Origin: Leptasterias polaris
Taxonomy: Eukaryota; Echinodermata; Asteroidea; Forcipulatida; Asteriidae
Length of the DNA stretch: 64,000 nucleotides
Direction: 5' to 3'
NCBI GenBank assembly: GCA_037783415.1
Contig: JAZGTN010000061.1
Coordinates: 1,364,001-1,428,000, forward strand
A model generated the notes under the pieces. It searched no databases. It had not been told where the DNA came from and saw only the letters and a list, made by a program, of their open reading frames with translations. How positions within the stretch are numbered: the stretch's first letter is position 1; every line of letters begins with the position of its first letter. Below are positions 29,023-42,400 of this stretch, one piece after another. Both the position numbers and the translations under genes were made by a program.

Positions 29023-32000
29023 GTAAGTTTTCTTTGAAATATTTGTCCTCAACCTTTTTGCGTTTATATGGACCTCTCTCATTGTTTGACTTTCAAGCAT
29101 TTTAGTTTATTGGTTTTTATTTTCAATAATTTTCTTGATATTTTGCTAGTTCGGAACTACATCTTTAATCATTCTTTCTTGAATGTTGAATTAAATACTT
29201 TAAAAAAATTGGTTGTATTTTTTTCTTTGGGTATAATTTCTTTTCTCAAAAACAAAAAAACCTAAAAAAGAGAGAAAAAAAACTCTAGAAGAAATCTGAT
29301 TAAAAAGTGATAATTATACTTATAGCAGGTTGTAATTTTAGACAAATAGTTGATGAGTTGATGAATCTGATTGCCACATTTATGCCACAAAAATTGATAC
29401 AATATCTGGGTAAACTAAATAAGATAGAAACGTAGACCCAGTAATAATGACTCAAAATGAGTAACTGGTCTGGGGTGCTGTACTCCTTTTTTTGAAATGT
29501 TGACACCTGCGTTCGTACTACTCATTCCGCTATCGTCTCGACGATAGTGGAATGAACCTCATAGTTCTAAGGAGTACGTTCGTAGAGCCTCAGCGGAAAC
29601 CTGTACTTCTGATGGGAAACCTCAATTTGCTATGATTTTGCAAACTTCCAGCCACAAAAAAGGCCCCAAAATGACACCAAGACTAGAGTAGACCCAACAA
29701 TTTTAGCATAAAAACCGACTACTGCTGCACTGGCTTTTCAATACGTTAAAAATGCAACATCAGGCATTTAATTGTACTCATTAAAATTTTGTGTGCTCCA
29801 AATTGATGATTTTTAAGTCAATAATTGGAGAAACCATCCATCATGATTGTCTTCTTGGAACACTCGGATTATAAATGGGTACCCTGCCTACCACGTCGTC
29901 GCCGTGCGTGTGCAGCAGTAGATCGGTAGATCATGTTGTGGTCAACGACTGTTTAAAGGGACACACCGGCTTCGTTGGGCTATTTTGGCTACAAAATAGA
30001 CTAAAACATGATTCCAGAGGTCTTCCAGGAATGGAGAAGAACGGTTCCTAAAAGAAACCATCAATTTTGGTAGTTTTTGAGCATTTTTCAAAAAACGAAG
30101 GTCACATGGGTTATCCGAACCACTTTTTTGGTTCGGATAACCCTCGTGATCTTCGGAGTTAGTTTTACTTCCAGTCGTATAAAAATTAATTACTGCACCG
30201 AATTCAACTCTGTTTTTTAACAAGAATTCATGAGTATTTGACAACAAAAATACATATTCAAATTATGGATAATAATACGTAAATAAATATGTAAATAATA
30301 CAAAAAGTCGAACGTAAGATTTTATTTCAGAGAGTCCGAGCAACGGAAGTGTGTCTTACAGTGCACAGAGTGGGGGCCACTACACGTAACACGGGGCAGT
30401 CGTGTCGCTTGCGAGCAGGCAACCCACTAGCCAAGAGATAGCTGTACCTGGAAGCTCATGAACATATGCGAGGGGTAGGGAGCCAGACCACCAACTACGT
30501 TGTAGTTATCGCGGGTTTGCTAGTCGGTACACCTCGCTGATTGTTTCAAAATCGCAACTTTTCAATGCTCTGTGTACGTTCCTTGACCCGATTTGTACCG
30601 AATTTCTTGGTAATTAAATAAGATTTATGTCAATACATAGGACTACCACTTTTATATTGACGGTACAATTAGTTTAAACAAAATTCGTGGCAAACAATTC
30701 CCCAAAAACGAGCCCCTCCAAAAAAAAATCAAAAAACGGAGCCCTGATGATCTGATGAAGGGACAAGTGAAAAAGAAATTAAAAATTAAAAGGTGGGAAC
30801 AAAAAGCCTCACTCGAAATTTCTATTGCATCCCTCGACACACAAAATTCCAACAAAATCATTTCATTTCCTCAAAATATTTTTCAATTTGTGAACGCAGT
30901 GTGTTTTTCTAGGTAACGAAATGAGATTGTTTCTAGAAAATAGGTTCTCGTTCCCTTGAACACGCTTTCTTTCCCCCGAACTACAATTAAGTTCCCCTGA
31001 AATACGCTTTCGTTCCCTGAAGATACGCATTAGTTTCCTCGAAATATGATTTTGTTCGCAAGAAATATACTTTCGTTCGCTCAAAATATGCTTTCCTTCC
31101 TCAAAATACACTTTCTTTCCCTCGAAAGGAGATTTCGTTCCTTAAAAAAAAGCTTTCGATTTTACGACTTTGAATTTATTGCTCGAAATATACTTTCATT
31201 CACCCGAAATATGCTTTCGCTCCCTAAAAATACGCTATCGTTCTCTCGCTATGAGATTTTGTTCTCCAGAATTCCTCTTTCGTTCCCTCAAGATAGCTAA
31301 TTTTGTTCCCTCAAGATGGCCTTCGTTCCCCTGAAGTCCAATCACACCAATTTGTTACATTCCTTTTTGTGATGTGAGGGGCGACTTTGAGAGGGGACGA
31401 GTTTGTATGTGAGCGGGCGACTTTGCTAGGGGGCGACTTTGTAGTTGGGCACTTTGTAATTGGCGAGTTTGCTGGGGGCGAGTTGGCTGGTTTCCGTGTC
31501 CGTTGTTTATACACACTTTCAGATGGATAACGTGGACTGGATCCTCATGCCTTGTCGTAGTAAAACACTTACATAAACAGAGCACCAGTCTACTTGCAAC
31601 ATTGCATATCATGTGTCCCGTAAATTTGACACTTGCAACGGCTGGAAAAGCGTATACGGTGACCTTTGAATGCTTTTTTTTTTTCGGTCATTTCTCGTTA
31701 ATTATGTGATATTTTTGTATAAAAAACCCCATAAAAACCATCTAGAAATAATTGTCTTTGATTCTACATGACTAAATTACGTAAACAGGTAACTGGTGTG
31801 TCCCTTTAAGAAAGCACTGGTTATGGACGCCACAGCGAGTGCACAGGGTATGAGCATTCTAATACAATATGAGTGAGTGTGCGTTAGAGCGTGAGTTGGT
31901 CGTATCCAGTGACCTCTGAACATGGAGGAATAAGAACACATGCTCTGAACATGGAGGAAGCTTCCTACCTCCATGCTCTGAATGAGGTGTAGAGGTGCTT

Positions 32001-35000
32001 ACATGTACAATGTAGCTCTTTGTGAAATCCCACCCCTGGGATGTCATATGTTTTAGTATCAGAAACTGATTTTAATGTTATATTGTAAAGGAGCAAAACC
32101 AACACTCAGAAAAGAAAAGATGGAAAAATCAAAGACTAAAAGGGGAACAATACTAAATTGGTTTAGCATCAGATTTCCTATCACCGGAAGGGAACTTCCT
32201 TCTGGAGTGAATCATTGTTTAATGTGAGTAAAAACTTACAGCCATGATAGTGTAATGTTGCTCTAATTAAAAGCAGGTGTTGGGAGATATTTTGAAGAAC
32301 GATATGAATACATGTATCTGTTCATGAGAATAAGTTTGAAATGAGGCAGATTCAAGTATTTGTTTCAAGAGTGCCAGAATTGATTTGGTTTTAATTGTTT
32401 AAAGGTAAATTTATTTTCCTGGTGTTTTTAAATCAACTAAATTTTAAACACAATTTTGTAATCCACTTAAATGAACCTTAATTTACAATCTGGATTTTGT
32501 GTTGTACTTGAGTATGACTTAATTGGCAAGAGTACAGGTTGCAGGCCTGGAATTTTATGTTTTGTGCAGAACACTTCCATTAGAAAGTTGCTAAAGTCTA
32601 TGGGAAACTTTTGAAGGGGCGCCAAGGCCAAGACCAGGGCAACAGAGGCCATGACTAGCCCATGACCTACAGGGCCTTAGTGCAATGCCAGTTCCAGGCC
32701 TGTGGTTTATGGCAGGAGCATGGATTGACCAAATTGGGTTCAGGATTATTTGATGAGAGATTGACCCATTTCTTTGACCTTTTGCCAAAACAAACCCAAC
32801 ATACATTGTATAATGGTTCAGACAAAACTGTCATATGTACCACCACCACCCACTACAGTGTATGTTTATTACAATGTACATGTACATTGTTAAAATGATG
32901 AGACCAGGCATGTGAATGTTATTGTTTGACAGTTACTTTAATGATATGGCTGCAGGTTGAGGTTTCATGAGTATGTATGTTTGCAAGCTGACTGCAGCTC
33001 TACATGAATCCTACACTATACAGTACTAGTTGTGTATCCCCAGGAACTGACACAAATCAATCACAAATCAATCACAATGATTTCTTATTCAGTATAGTTT
33101 AAAGTCTTACCCACCTAAAATGTTTTCTTTTTGGCCTTAATTTATTGATCGGATATCTGTATGAGGGATTTAAATCTGTCCTATGCTAAACTAATAGAAT
33201 ATTTTATACCAAGGAGCTACTTTCTTCAAACCATGCACCCTGATGTTGGCATTTCTTCTTTATGTCTTATACTTTGAGTGCTTCCATAAAAAAAGAAAGA
33301 CAGTTTTTGTTGTTGAATTTACTCAACACTTGTACACATGAAAGAAAATTGATCAAATCTTGACTATGAATTTTAATTTTGTCCTCTCTGACTTTGTCTT
33401 ACAACATAACCAGTGTGTTCATACATGTAGGAACTGACATTTTATAAAGTGGAAAGTGGCAAGCAGGTGAGATTTTTCTTCATAACCATGCAGAAAAGCA
33501 TTAACTAGACATGTCAAATTGTACACTTCTAATATATTTACCGTAGGGGCCTACATTGTTGTGTAGAGTTGGCATCCACACTGACTAGATTTCAGTGCAT
33601 GGATTTGTTCTCTTTTCCCCTAGCATGTGTATTTAATTGGCAATGTGAAGCTACCTGACACCTTCAGTCTCACATCATTAAAATTATTACCCCAGGCTAT
33701 GTGCCTTCCTCCTCTGCTTATACCAAATTGAACATTGAAGAAAAAAGTCATGACTCACTGTCTAAAAGCTTAAAGGGGTAAACACTTCCGCCAAAAATGA
33801 CTGAAATACATTGTTTATTGTAAAAGGTGTTTACATGATATATGATTGATGATATATGATATATGATATATGATATATGATATATGATATATCATTGATA
33901 TATCATTTTTTTTTAAGCAAACCATTTCCATTCCATAGATTTAATAAACACATAATCTACACAAACATTCTGTGAACATTTTCATTAAATAAGTTGATAC
34001 TGTTTTTGTATAATAAAAACAAAAACAAAATGTATGTTTTGTCCATCTATGTTCAATTGTTCATACACTTTTTAACAATAATGCATTTGCATGTAAAAGA
34101 TTGTGGGTACAAAAATTCAAAACGAATCAGTGGGAATCAGGTTTTATTTTTGTAAATACTAACAATCAAGGCTGTTAAAATAAGTAGTTGTGATATTGCC
34201 AAAATTATTGACAACTTGCAAAATGATAAATCTCCCGGGCCAGACAATATTACGCCTCGGCTTTTGAAGTCGTGCTCTGGTGTAATCTCACCAATTCTCT
34301 GTAACTTGTTCTGTATGTCCTTGTCTCGGGGTGAACTCCCAAGCATGTGGAAAAAAGCTAACATTACCCCTGTTTTTAAATCTGGTGATACTGGTTTAAT
34401 TCAAAACTACCGGCCGATTGCTTTGACTTCTATTGTTTGTAAAATTATGGAGAGTGTTATAGCTAATGCGGTCAAATCTCATTTAATTGACTACATACTA
34501 CTGTCACCTGAGCAACATGGTTTTGTTAAAGGTCGCTCATGTGTGACACAACTCCTTAATGTTACTTATGACTGGTTAAAAATTCTTGACAAACCCTGTC
34601 CGCCCAAAATTGATGTTGTTTTTCTTGATTTTGCCAAGGCTTTTGATGTGATGCCCCATGATGTTTTACTGTATAAGCTGGCTAACCAGTATAACATAAC
34701 CGGCAATATTTGGAAATGGATAAAATCTTTTGTTTCTGGAAGAGACCAACGTGTCTTGTACAGAGGTGCACTTTCATCATGGCTCCCAGTGGCCTCGGGT
34801 ATACCACAAGGAAGTGTGTTGGGTCCACTTTTGTTCAATCTTTTTATTAATGACCTCCCATTGTGTACCTCATCTCGCTGTTTGTTATTTGCTGACGATA
34901 CTTTATTGTATAGACCAATAACTTGCGTGGAAGATGAGATCATCCTACAACAAGATCTTGACCAAATTCATAGTTGGTGTCTCAAAAATAGAATGCGCCT

Positions 35001-36439
35001 TAACATTAATAAAACTAAAGTTATGCGTATTACTTGTTCCAAACACCCTGGCGTTCCACTGTATACAATCAACAACACCCATCTTGACGTTGTATCTGAT
35101 TATAAATATTTGGGTGTTATTTTAAACAATAAACTGACCTGGGATAACCATGTGCAATACGTAGTTAATAAGTCAAATAGAATGTTGGGTTTTATATTTA
35201 GTGTTGCTAGAGATCTTTGTCAAAAAGCTAAACTTGCCCTTTACAAGGCTATTGTATTGCCCATTCTAGAGTATGGCCAACCAGTGTGGCATCTTTACAC
35301 TATAAATCATATTAACAAAATTGAAAAAGTTCAGCGGCGTGCCACCAGAATGATACTTGGGCAGAGAAGGATGGAAATGAATTATGAAAGCCGTCTTAAA
35401 CTCCTTAACTGGTCTTCTCTTAGCTCCAGGAGAAAGTTTTTATTGTTAAGTTATGTAACAAAAGTTTTGTATGGTTTTATTCAGTGTGATGTGGTCAGGC
35501 GTGTTATCTCAGTAAATGGTCGGCACACTGAGACTGTTAGGTTTGACCACCTCAGAGCTCGCACGCAGAGACTTCACTGCTCTGCAGTGAATGTCTTTGC
35601 TCGTTATTGGGAGGAACTACCTGATTCACTGAGGTCTGGGGTGGTCGAGCTTTCCTTTAAGGGGTGGACAATTTTGCTGAGATGCCACGTCTGCCAACCA
35701 GAGTAAAAAAATATATATATATATATATATTTTTTTTTCTAGATGTACTTTCATACAGTAAAATATTGTAAATGTATATGTACTTGCTAAAAATGATTTT
35801 TTTGTATATCTAAATATTTTTGTTCCGGGGGGGGGGGGGGCTGCCTGTTTCGTCGAAGTGTAATGTGAGAATTAATACCAAAAATGGTAGAGGGGTTCCT
35901 TGAAGTGTTTATGCCTGGGATGCTGTCGTTTCTGGGGGTTGAGTGAGGCAGTGGTTTTTATTGCGCGTGATGATGGACTCGATGTTTGAGAGACGGAGAG
36001 CACATGGGGTCTCTCTTCGCTGTTTTCTCGTGGCCTCGGTGGCCAGTTGGGCTGAAGTTTTTACGGGTTTGTTGTTTCATGTGTGTGGTTGATCGCACTA
36101 AGCATGAACTTTGTTTGCGACTGTTTTGTCAGCTACCAATCCTGTATAATTCCTTTAAGGGGTGGTAAATTTTTTAATCTTTGTTATTTTAAAATTTATT
36201 TTCTCTTGATGTACTTTTATACAGTAAATATTTTGTAATTTTATATGTAAATACTATTCATGTCTATTTTTATATTTATATATTTTTGTTCCTTGTGCAA
36301 TTGTAGCCAGTGGCATCGGAGTTGAAGGCTTTCGAGTCACAGTTGTTTAGTTAACTTTTTTAATTCCAGGCATGTGCCATTGGCTTTTTGTTTTGTCTTG
36401 TTTTTTCTGTTTTTGTTTGTACTTTTGATATGCCGAATA

Positions 36440-36470
<31 letters not shown>

Positions 36471-39400
36471 CTTAAGTGCATCTCAGTTAACCTCTGTGTA
36501 TGTATCTTATGGTGGGTAAAACAGTTTTGAGCAAGTATACATAATATATTTAGTATTAAAATTAATAACCATAAAAGTTGAGTTTTCCTTGAGATTCATA
36601 ATCAGTGGTACACCTCTCCTTTAAAATTTCTTAATCAATTGCTGACTGTTGTTTGCAATCCATCTAACTGAATTAAAACCAGTGCTTAAATATTCTTGTT
36701 GCACCTGGAGGAAGAAATGAAAACCTTGACTGGGGTCAATAACCCGCAGTTATTTGAACATTGACTTTTTTTGTTTTCACACGTCAAACTAAGGTTGTAA
36801 AAATTGAGAAGATTTCCAAACAACTACATTGTATACTGCATGCGCATCCACTACACATACCTCCCACCATGGAGCATGCTCCCACCAACCTCTTTAGGGT
36901 CAAATTGTGAAAAAAATCTCACTTGTCTGATCAGGCTTGCAATGAAATATTGTTAAATTGGATAAAAAATTGTTTGTTCCTGAAACATTGAAAGTGAAAA
37001 TGAAAATGACAATGTGAAAGCAACCTGTGAACCGTCATAGGAAGATTCTGTCTTTAAAGAGCGGTTACAGGATGCTCTGAATTTTTTAGTTTTTACATTT
37101 TTCCAATAGATGGAGTCCCAAAGAAATAACAAAAATGATTATTAGTCCCTTACCTCACGCTAAAACAGAGTAAAAATGTCTTTTCCTCGAAACACTCCCA
37201 GCCCAAAATCTGAAAACGTGAGGTCAAACAAACCATGCGTAACAGGATTCGTGACGTCACCGGCGGCAAGTAGTTTGGACCTGCCTATATGAATGTACGG
37301 AGCTAACGCAATATAAACCGCCAAGCTCCACCATTTGCAATCAATACGGCCGCAAATGTGACTCTTCAATGTGAGATCCAACAGGTTAAAAACCAGCAAG
37401 ACAATTTACAACGGATTTGTGATTTAGGGATTTTCGTTCTTGAATGGGCAAGGCGATTCCGCAGCTCGGCTTGATTTTGAGTACATCGATCCACATATCA
37501 CAAGTAGACTGGTACTTTGTTGACATAAATGTTATCACTATGGCGAGGCATGAGGACCCAGTCTACATAAATCCATCCAGCTCAAATTTTTTTTTTTATC
37601 CTGTCCGCGGCTGACCGCGCAAAAAATCCCAATTAGGAGCCAACAGTCTTCCTCGAGTGTAAGCGTTGTTACCAAGTACAGCGATGTACGTGTTTGGATT
37701 TGTCCACAAAATGTTTTGAGAATCATTTAATTTGTCATAAAAATTTACTATTTGGCTATTATCATTATTCAATGTTTTCTGACTTTTATAGAATGAACTG
37801 GAGACAAGAAAAAGAAACAAAAAGATAATAAATATTGCGATTATCTTGGGAAATTGACTACATGTATAGGTACATGGTAACCACGTGTATAAAGCAGATT
37901 GATGCCGTGAGCTTACTATCCAGTAAAACTATTGGCTCAAAAACGGGATCCTTCAGGCCATCAACCAACCTGCGGACAAGATAAAACAGATTGACCTGGG
38001 GTACGTTTTCGCGGCTGGAACCAATAACTGTTTCGGTCTTTGGCCAGTGTTAACCGATCGCCAAAATTCAACCGAATTTTCGTGCGAATCGATTCGCAGA
38101 ATCGCGTCAGATTTCTAGGCCTTAATTACCCTATGTAGGCTTCATTTTACAACAATAAATTTGAAGGATACCCTGGATTGACAGTAAGGTTTCTTTAATG
38201 TATAATGTAAGTGTTGTTTCTTCTTGATTTTGTTTTGTTTCCCCCAAAAAGAGACGTTATATGTGTGTGTGTCATATGCCGATCGTGTGTTTTTAGGCGC
38301 CGATGACGTCAATGGGTCATTGCATATCATTATCATCATAGATTTAAGCAGTTTTTGACTCTCGGCTGAAAAAGCCGCGCGGAGAGGTGCATTTTTGACT
38401 TAAATTCTTTATTAATAAATGCAAATGTTATGTGTAAAATAGTTATTAACCCTTTAGTCACTGTTCCGCCCGAAACCGCCCAGCCATTTACTCACTGGAC
38501 CGCCCAAAACCGCCCGAGATTAAACAACACTTTGTATCTTGGGTTTTACACATGCTAGCGGGTTGCAGCAAACAGCCGTCGAAAGAGCGTGATCTAAAGA
38601 TTGCGCCAGTCTAAAAATATCCCGTGGTCACCATTGACAAAAACCAAGTAATCTCCTTCCAAAGGTTCAAAGGTCGGAAATCTAGCACGACGTGTCAATG
38701 CTTCTCTGTGTGTGTGCGTACCGTATCGTATGTGCAATGCATTACGCGCACACACGCACTATAATGTATACTACGAAAGCGACGATGTTTCGCTGGGCTT
38801 TCGCCATGTTTTTCACACATTATTGAAAGGAGTTTACATTGTAGAGGAAATTTATTGTTATCCATAAGTAATATAGACAAGATTGTTCATTTCTAAAGGT
38901 ATGTTTTGATATTATTTCAATCACTTTGTCAACATTTTGTTCTTGTTTGAAACGATAGCAAAGTTGAAAAAGTTGCGTGCACAACTTTCCGTGAAACACT
39001 GACGCTAACGTAATGCAAACTAACAGTTGTCTATTCGTTGGTGTGTCAACATATTTACAATCTGAAAGCTTCAATTCAGTAAAAGCAAATACATATATGT
39101 GTGAATCATTCGAAAGATAATTTTATCCTCTACAAAATAAACCAAACTTGTAATACAAAAAAATTATTACAATGGAAGTTATGATACGACTTCCAGATAG
39201 TGCATTAATTCGATGACTTTTCCCCGCCCTGCTCAGTGAGTAAATGACTTTGTTGAATTTGCTCGTAAGTGCTAAAGGGTTAACCGGTAACTACGGTGTA
39301 CATGTATATTCGACCATAAAAAGGCATTAAGTGCAATTTTGAGAGCATCCTGTAACCGCTCTTTATTTATTTTAATTTATTTTATTACACTTCACACTGG

Positions 39401-42400
39401 CAACACTAAAAGGAATGAATAGATATAATCCTAAAAATAAAACTATGACTGGGAATATAAAAATAGGTACAAATATTTAAAATTGTATAAAAACCGAGCC
39501 ATGGATGACGGAGGTCCTTATGTCCTCATTTACTGACATGTTCTATGTGCATTCTCAGATTAATCCATAGAGAATGTTCACATTTTCTTGAAAAAGGGAA
39601 ACAGTTTATAAGATGTCAAAAGTATTATCATAATAGTCCGTGCTGTTTCATCCTTGTGGTTTGTTATTTGATATCTGTTTCATTTTTATCGGTCAACCTT
39701 GTTTCGATTGCTGACCTCAAAAAGAAGAAATCCAAACTATATTTGTAGTAAGCACACAAATATCTGGGTTCAAAGTCTTGGAATCTGAAAGTGGAAATCA
39801 GTAGAACTAGATGGTTAGTTAAAAGGAGGAAATTGTGTTAAATGACTGTGTCACCATAGCCAGACAGCTAGCAGGAAAGGCATGTGGTTAGACTGTTGAT
39901 ATTCATTAAGCTACCTGTCTCCTGTTTTGCAGACAGACTGTTTTATGTAGACATAGTGCTACATATTGAGAAGCCATGATGTATGTTTGGATATAACAGA
40001 CAGATAGGAAATTCAAGCAGGATGGGAATTGGGATTCTTATTGTAGAAATATTCATCTTGTGTCTACAGGATACAGACATGTTGTCTAACTTGGTGTGCA
40101 TTTTAAGGGCACTACCCAGTTTAAATCACCTGAGTGAGTCTGGGACCATACACCTTCAACTGGGAGTTAGGTAGGGGCAGAGGAAACATCAAAAGCCAAT
40201 GTTCCCATGTTATTAACTGATATTCCTGGCTCAATCTTAGTTGCCACCATCCCCCCTCCCCTGACCCTCCAGTCTCTGTTGGTTCTCATTACACTGTACT
40301 CCAGCTTGAGATAACAACATTTTTGAGACAACTGGAAGACAGGGAGATGTTTATTATCAAGTTTTCCAACCATTTTGGTCAGAATGTTATAGCACTGGTC
40401 AGTTTGATGTCTTTGCATATCCCAGCAATGACTGTACTCACTACCTTCGGTTGAAATTCTAACCCCTTTCTCAGCGCGGCCAATTCTTTGGCAGCGCGGC
40501 CAATTCTTTGGCAGGGCGGCCTTAAACTTTGTAAGGGCGGCAAAACCCATGTGTGGAGAACACTGGTGGTGCGTGTTTTGAATGAAGACTTAAAGCAGCG
40601 CATTGCAATGTCAGCGTGCGCGTGTGAAAAACTTGGACGGCGGTATTTATCAACAAAGCAACATGGCTCTAGGCCAAGACGACGTAATTCATGTGTATGA
40701 AAAGCATTATTTGCTGTGGTCTCGAGGGGTCTCGAGGGTCGAGACCAAGACATTAGCAGCCGAGACCGAGACCGAGACCAGCCCTTCCGAGACCGAGACT
40801 TTTGCAGTCCAAGACCGAGACCGAGACACCAAAAAATGGTCTCGAGACGGTCTCGAGACCGAGACCAGGTCTCGAGACCTACAACACTGCATTGTAGGAA
40901 GGACATAAAACAAAGTATATATCATTTGCTAGCCCATAAAATGCCCACTGAAATATGCCTGGAACTTTCCCCCACTGCAAGTATATAAGTTGCTGAAAGA
41001 TTGGTTTGAGATCAGTAAGGCAGATATTTGTCCTGGGTAAAGTCCTGCAATCATGGTATAACTTGATACATTAAGTGTATACTTATTCCTTTGTTGGGGG
41101 GGGGGGGTGTACTGTCTGTGCATACTGTATAGACTAAAGAAGACTGTTCTGGTCAGAACAAATTTACAACTGACGCTATGGATCATTCAAATGGAGTTCC
41201 AGAAGGCCTTATATTTGGTGAAGATACCTGGTTAGATTCAGCTAGTGTTTACACAGGTTGCTATACTACATTAGAATATCTATTGACACTTTCTCATTAT
41301 TGGTTTTTGTGTCATCATGCACAAAGGTGAACCTGGACTGGTAAATTTACTTCCACCTGTCAGGTTTGTACCCACACACATCAATATGACACAATTTGGC
41401 CCTGAAATACTCAATAACCAGTTACAAGTGTACATGTCTGCAGTACTGTACATTACAAATGTACAGTGTGTATCATTTATTAAAAAACTTCTGTAATATT
41501 AATGGTTTAATTCTTTGAAGACATTTTGTACAATCAATCATATGTGCAGGTTTATAGTGTACAAAACGTGTGAATGTTACTGTTATTATTTATTTGACCA
41601 AGACAAACCATACAAAAATTACAAAGAAACTGTGTGTCATTTAAATCAAAGTTATTTTAATCCTAAAATGCAATCCTGTAGTGTACAGTCCCAGTTTTGG
41701 TTTATACTCTTGTACATAAATCTGACCCCATTTTATTATACTGAGCAAGGACACACAACCTGTACATATGTTGTAGGTACCAGCATGGTACATGTCCATT
41801 TGTAGAGGATTCTTTGATCATACACATGTACTCGGATCCTCTGATGATGTCTTGATTTTGTGCATGGATTACCTGCTAAAATCAGAGTGCTGTAGTGAGC
41901 ATCAAGATCCCTTTATTTACAATTCCCTATGAGAATGGTTTAGTAGACCATGTCAAAGTACAGTATGTGTAGAAGTAGGACAGTGAAGAGGTCATGCAGA
42001 TCAGATCCAGGCATAGACAGTGGGTGTGTTCCTTGTGTGGCCATTCATTCAATAAAGGGGCAGTGGTAGGGAGTTGTCAATTACATCATTACATGTACTT
42101 GGCAAATAAAGCATTCACTAACTTTTATAGGATGAAGAATGCTTTTGGATAAATATATCGAATTGAACCATGTGTTAGAATGTTTAGACTATTAATATTA
42201 TTCATTGAAGCTGCATACAAATAACAATATAAAATGTGCACACAGCCAGTTTGTACATTGCAGTGCCTCATTCCTAATGTATCATTTGCTTAAAAAATAC
42301 ATAATCTAATACCAAAAATTAAAATGCTTTCTTGTGTAAAAATACTTTAATACTTCTTAACAGCAAGTTTCAACTCATGAGCCATTTGAATAATTAAAAG

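Larger units (their letters stand above)
29953..31809. mobile_element. TIR element (about 1.86 kb) filled with degenerate short repeats
   Basis: TTAAAGGGACACACC at the left end is inverted at the right as GGTGTGTCCCTTTAA. No transposase similarity is seen inside. Contents in order are a hairpin at 30107-30143 (GGGTTATCCGAAC / GTTCGGATAACCC), a unique part, a degenerate repeat field at 30880-31335 and a second repeat field at 31375-31495. It looks like a non-autonomous DNA element. The target duplication was not resolved. Confidence 0.6.

Noticed and set aside
40603..40988. Open frames rich in Glu-Thr or Arg-Asp-Arg dipeptides near 40.7 kb
   Set aside because: They translate the GAGACC/GGTCTC repeat in several frames on both strands, with no start context or homology.
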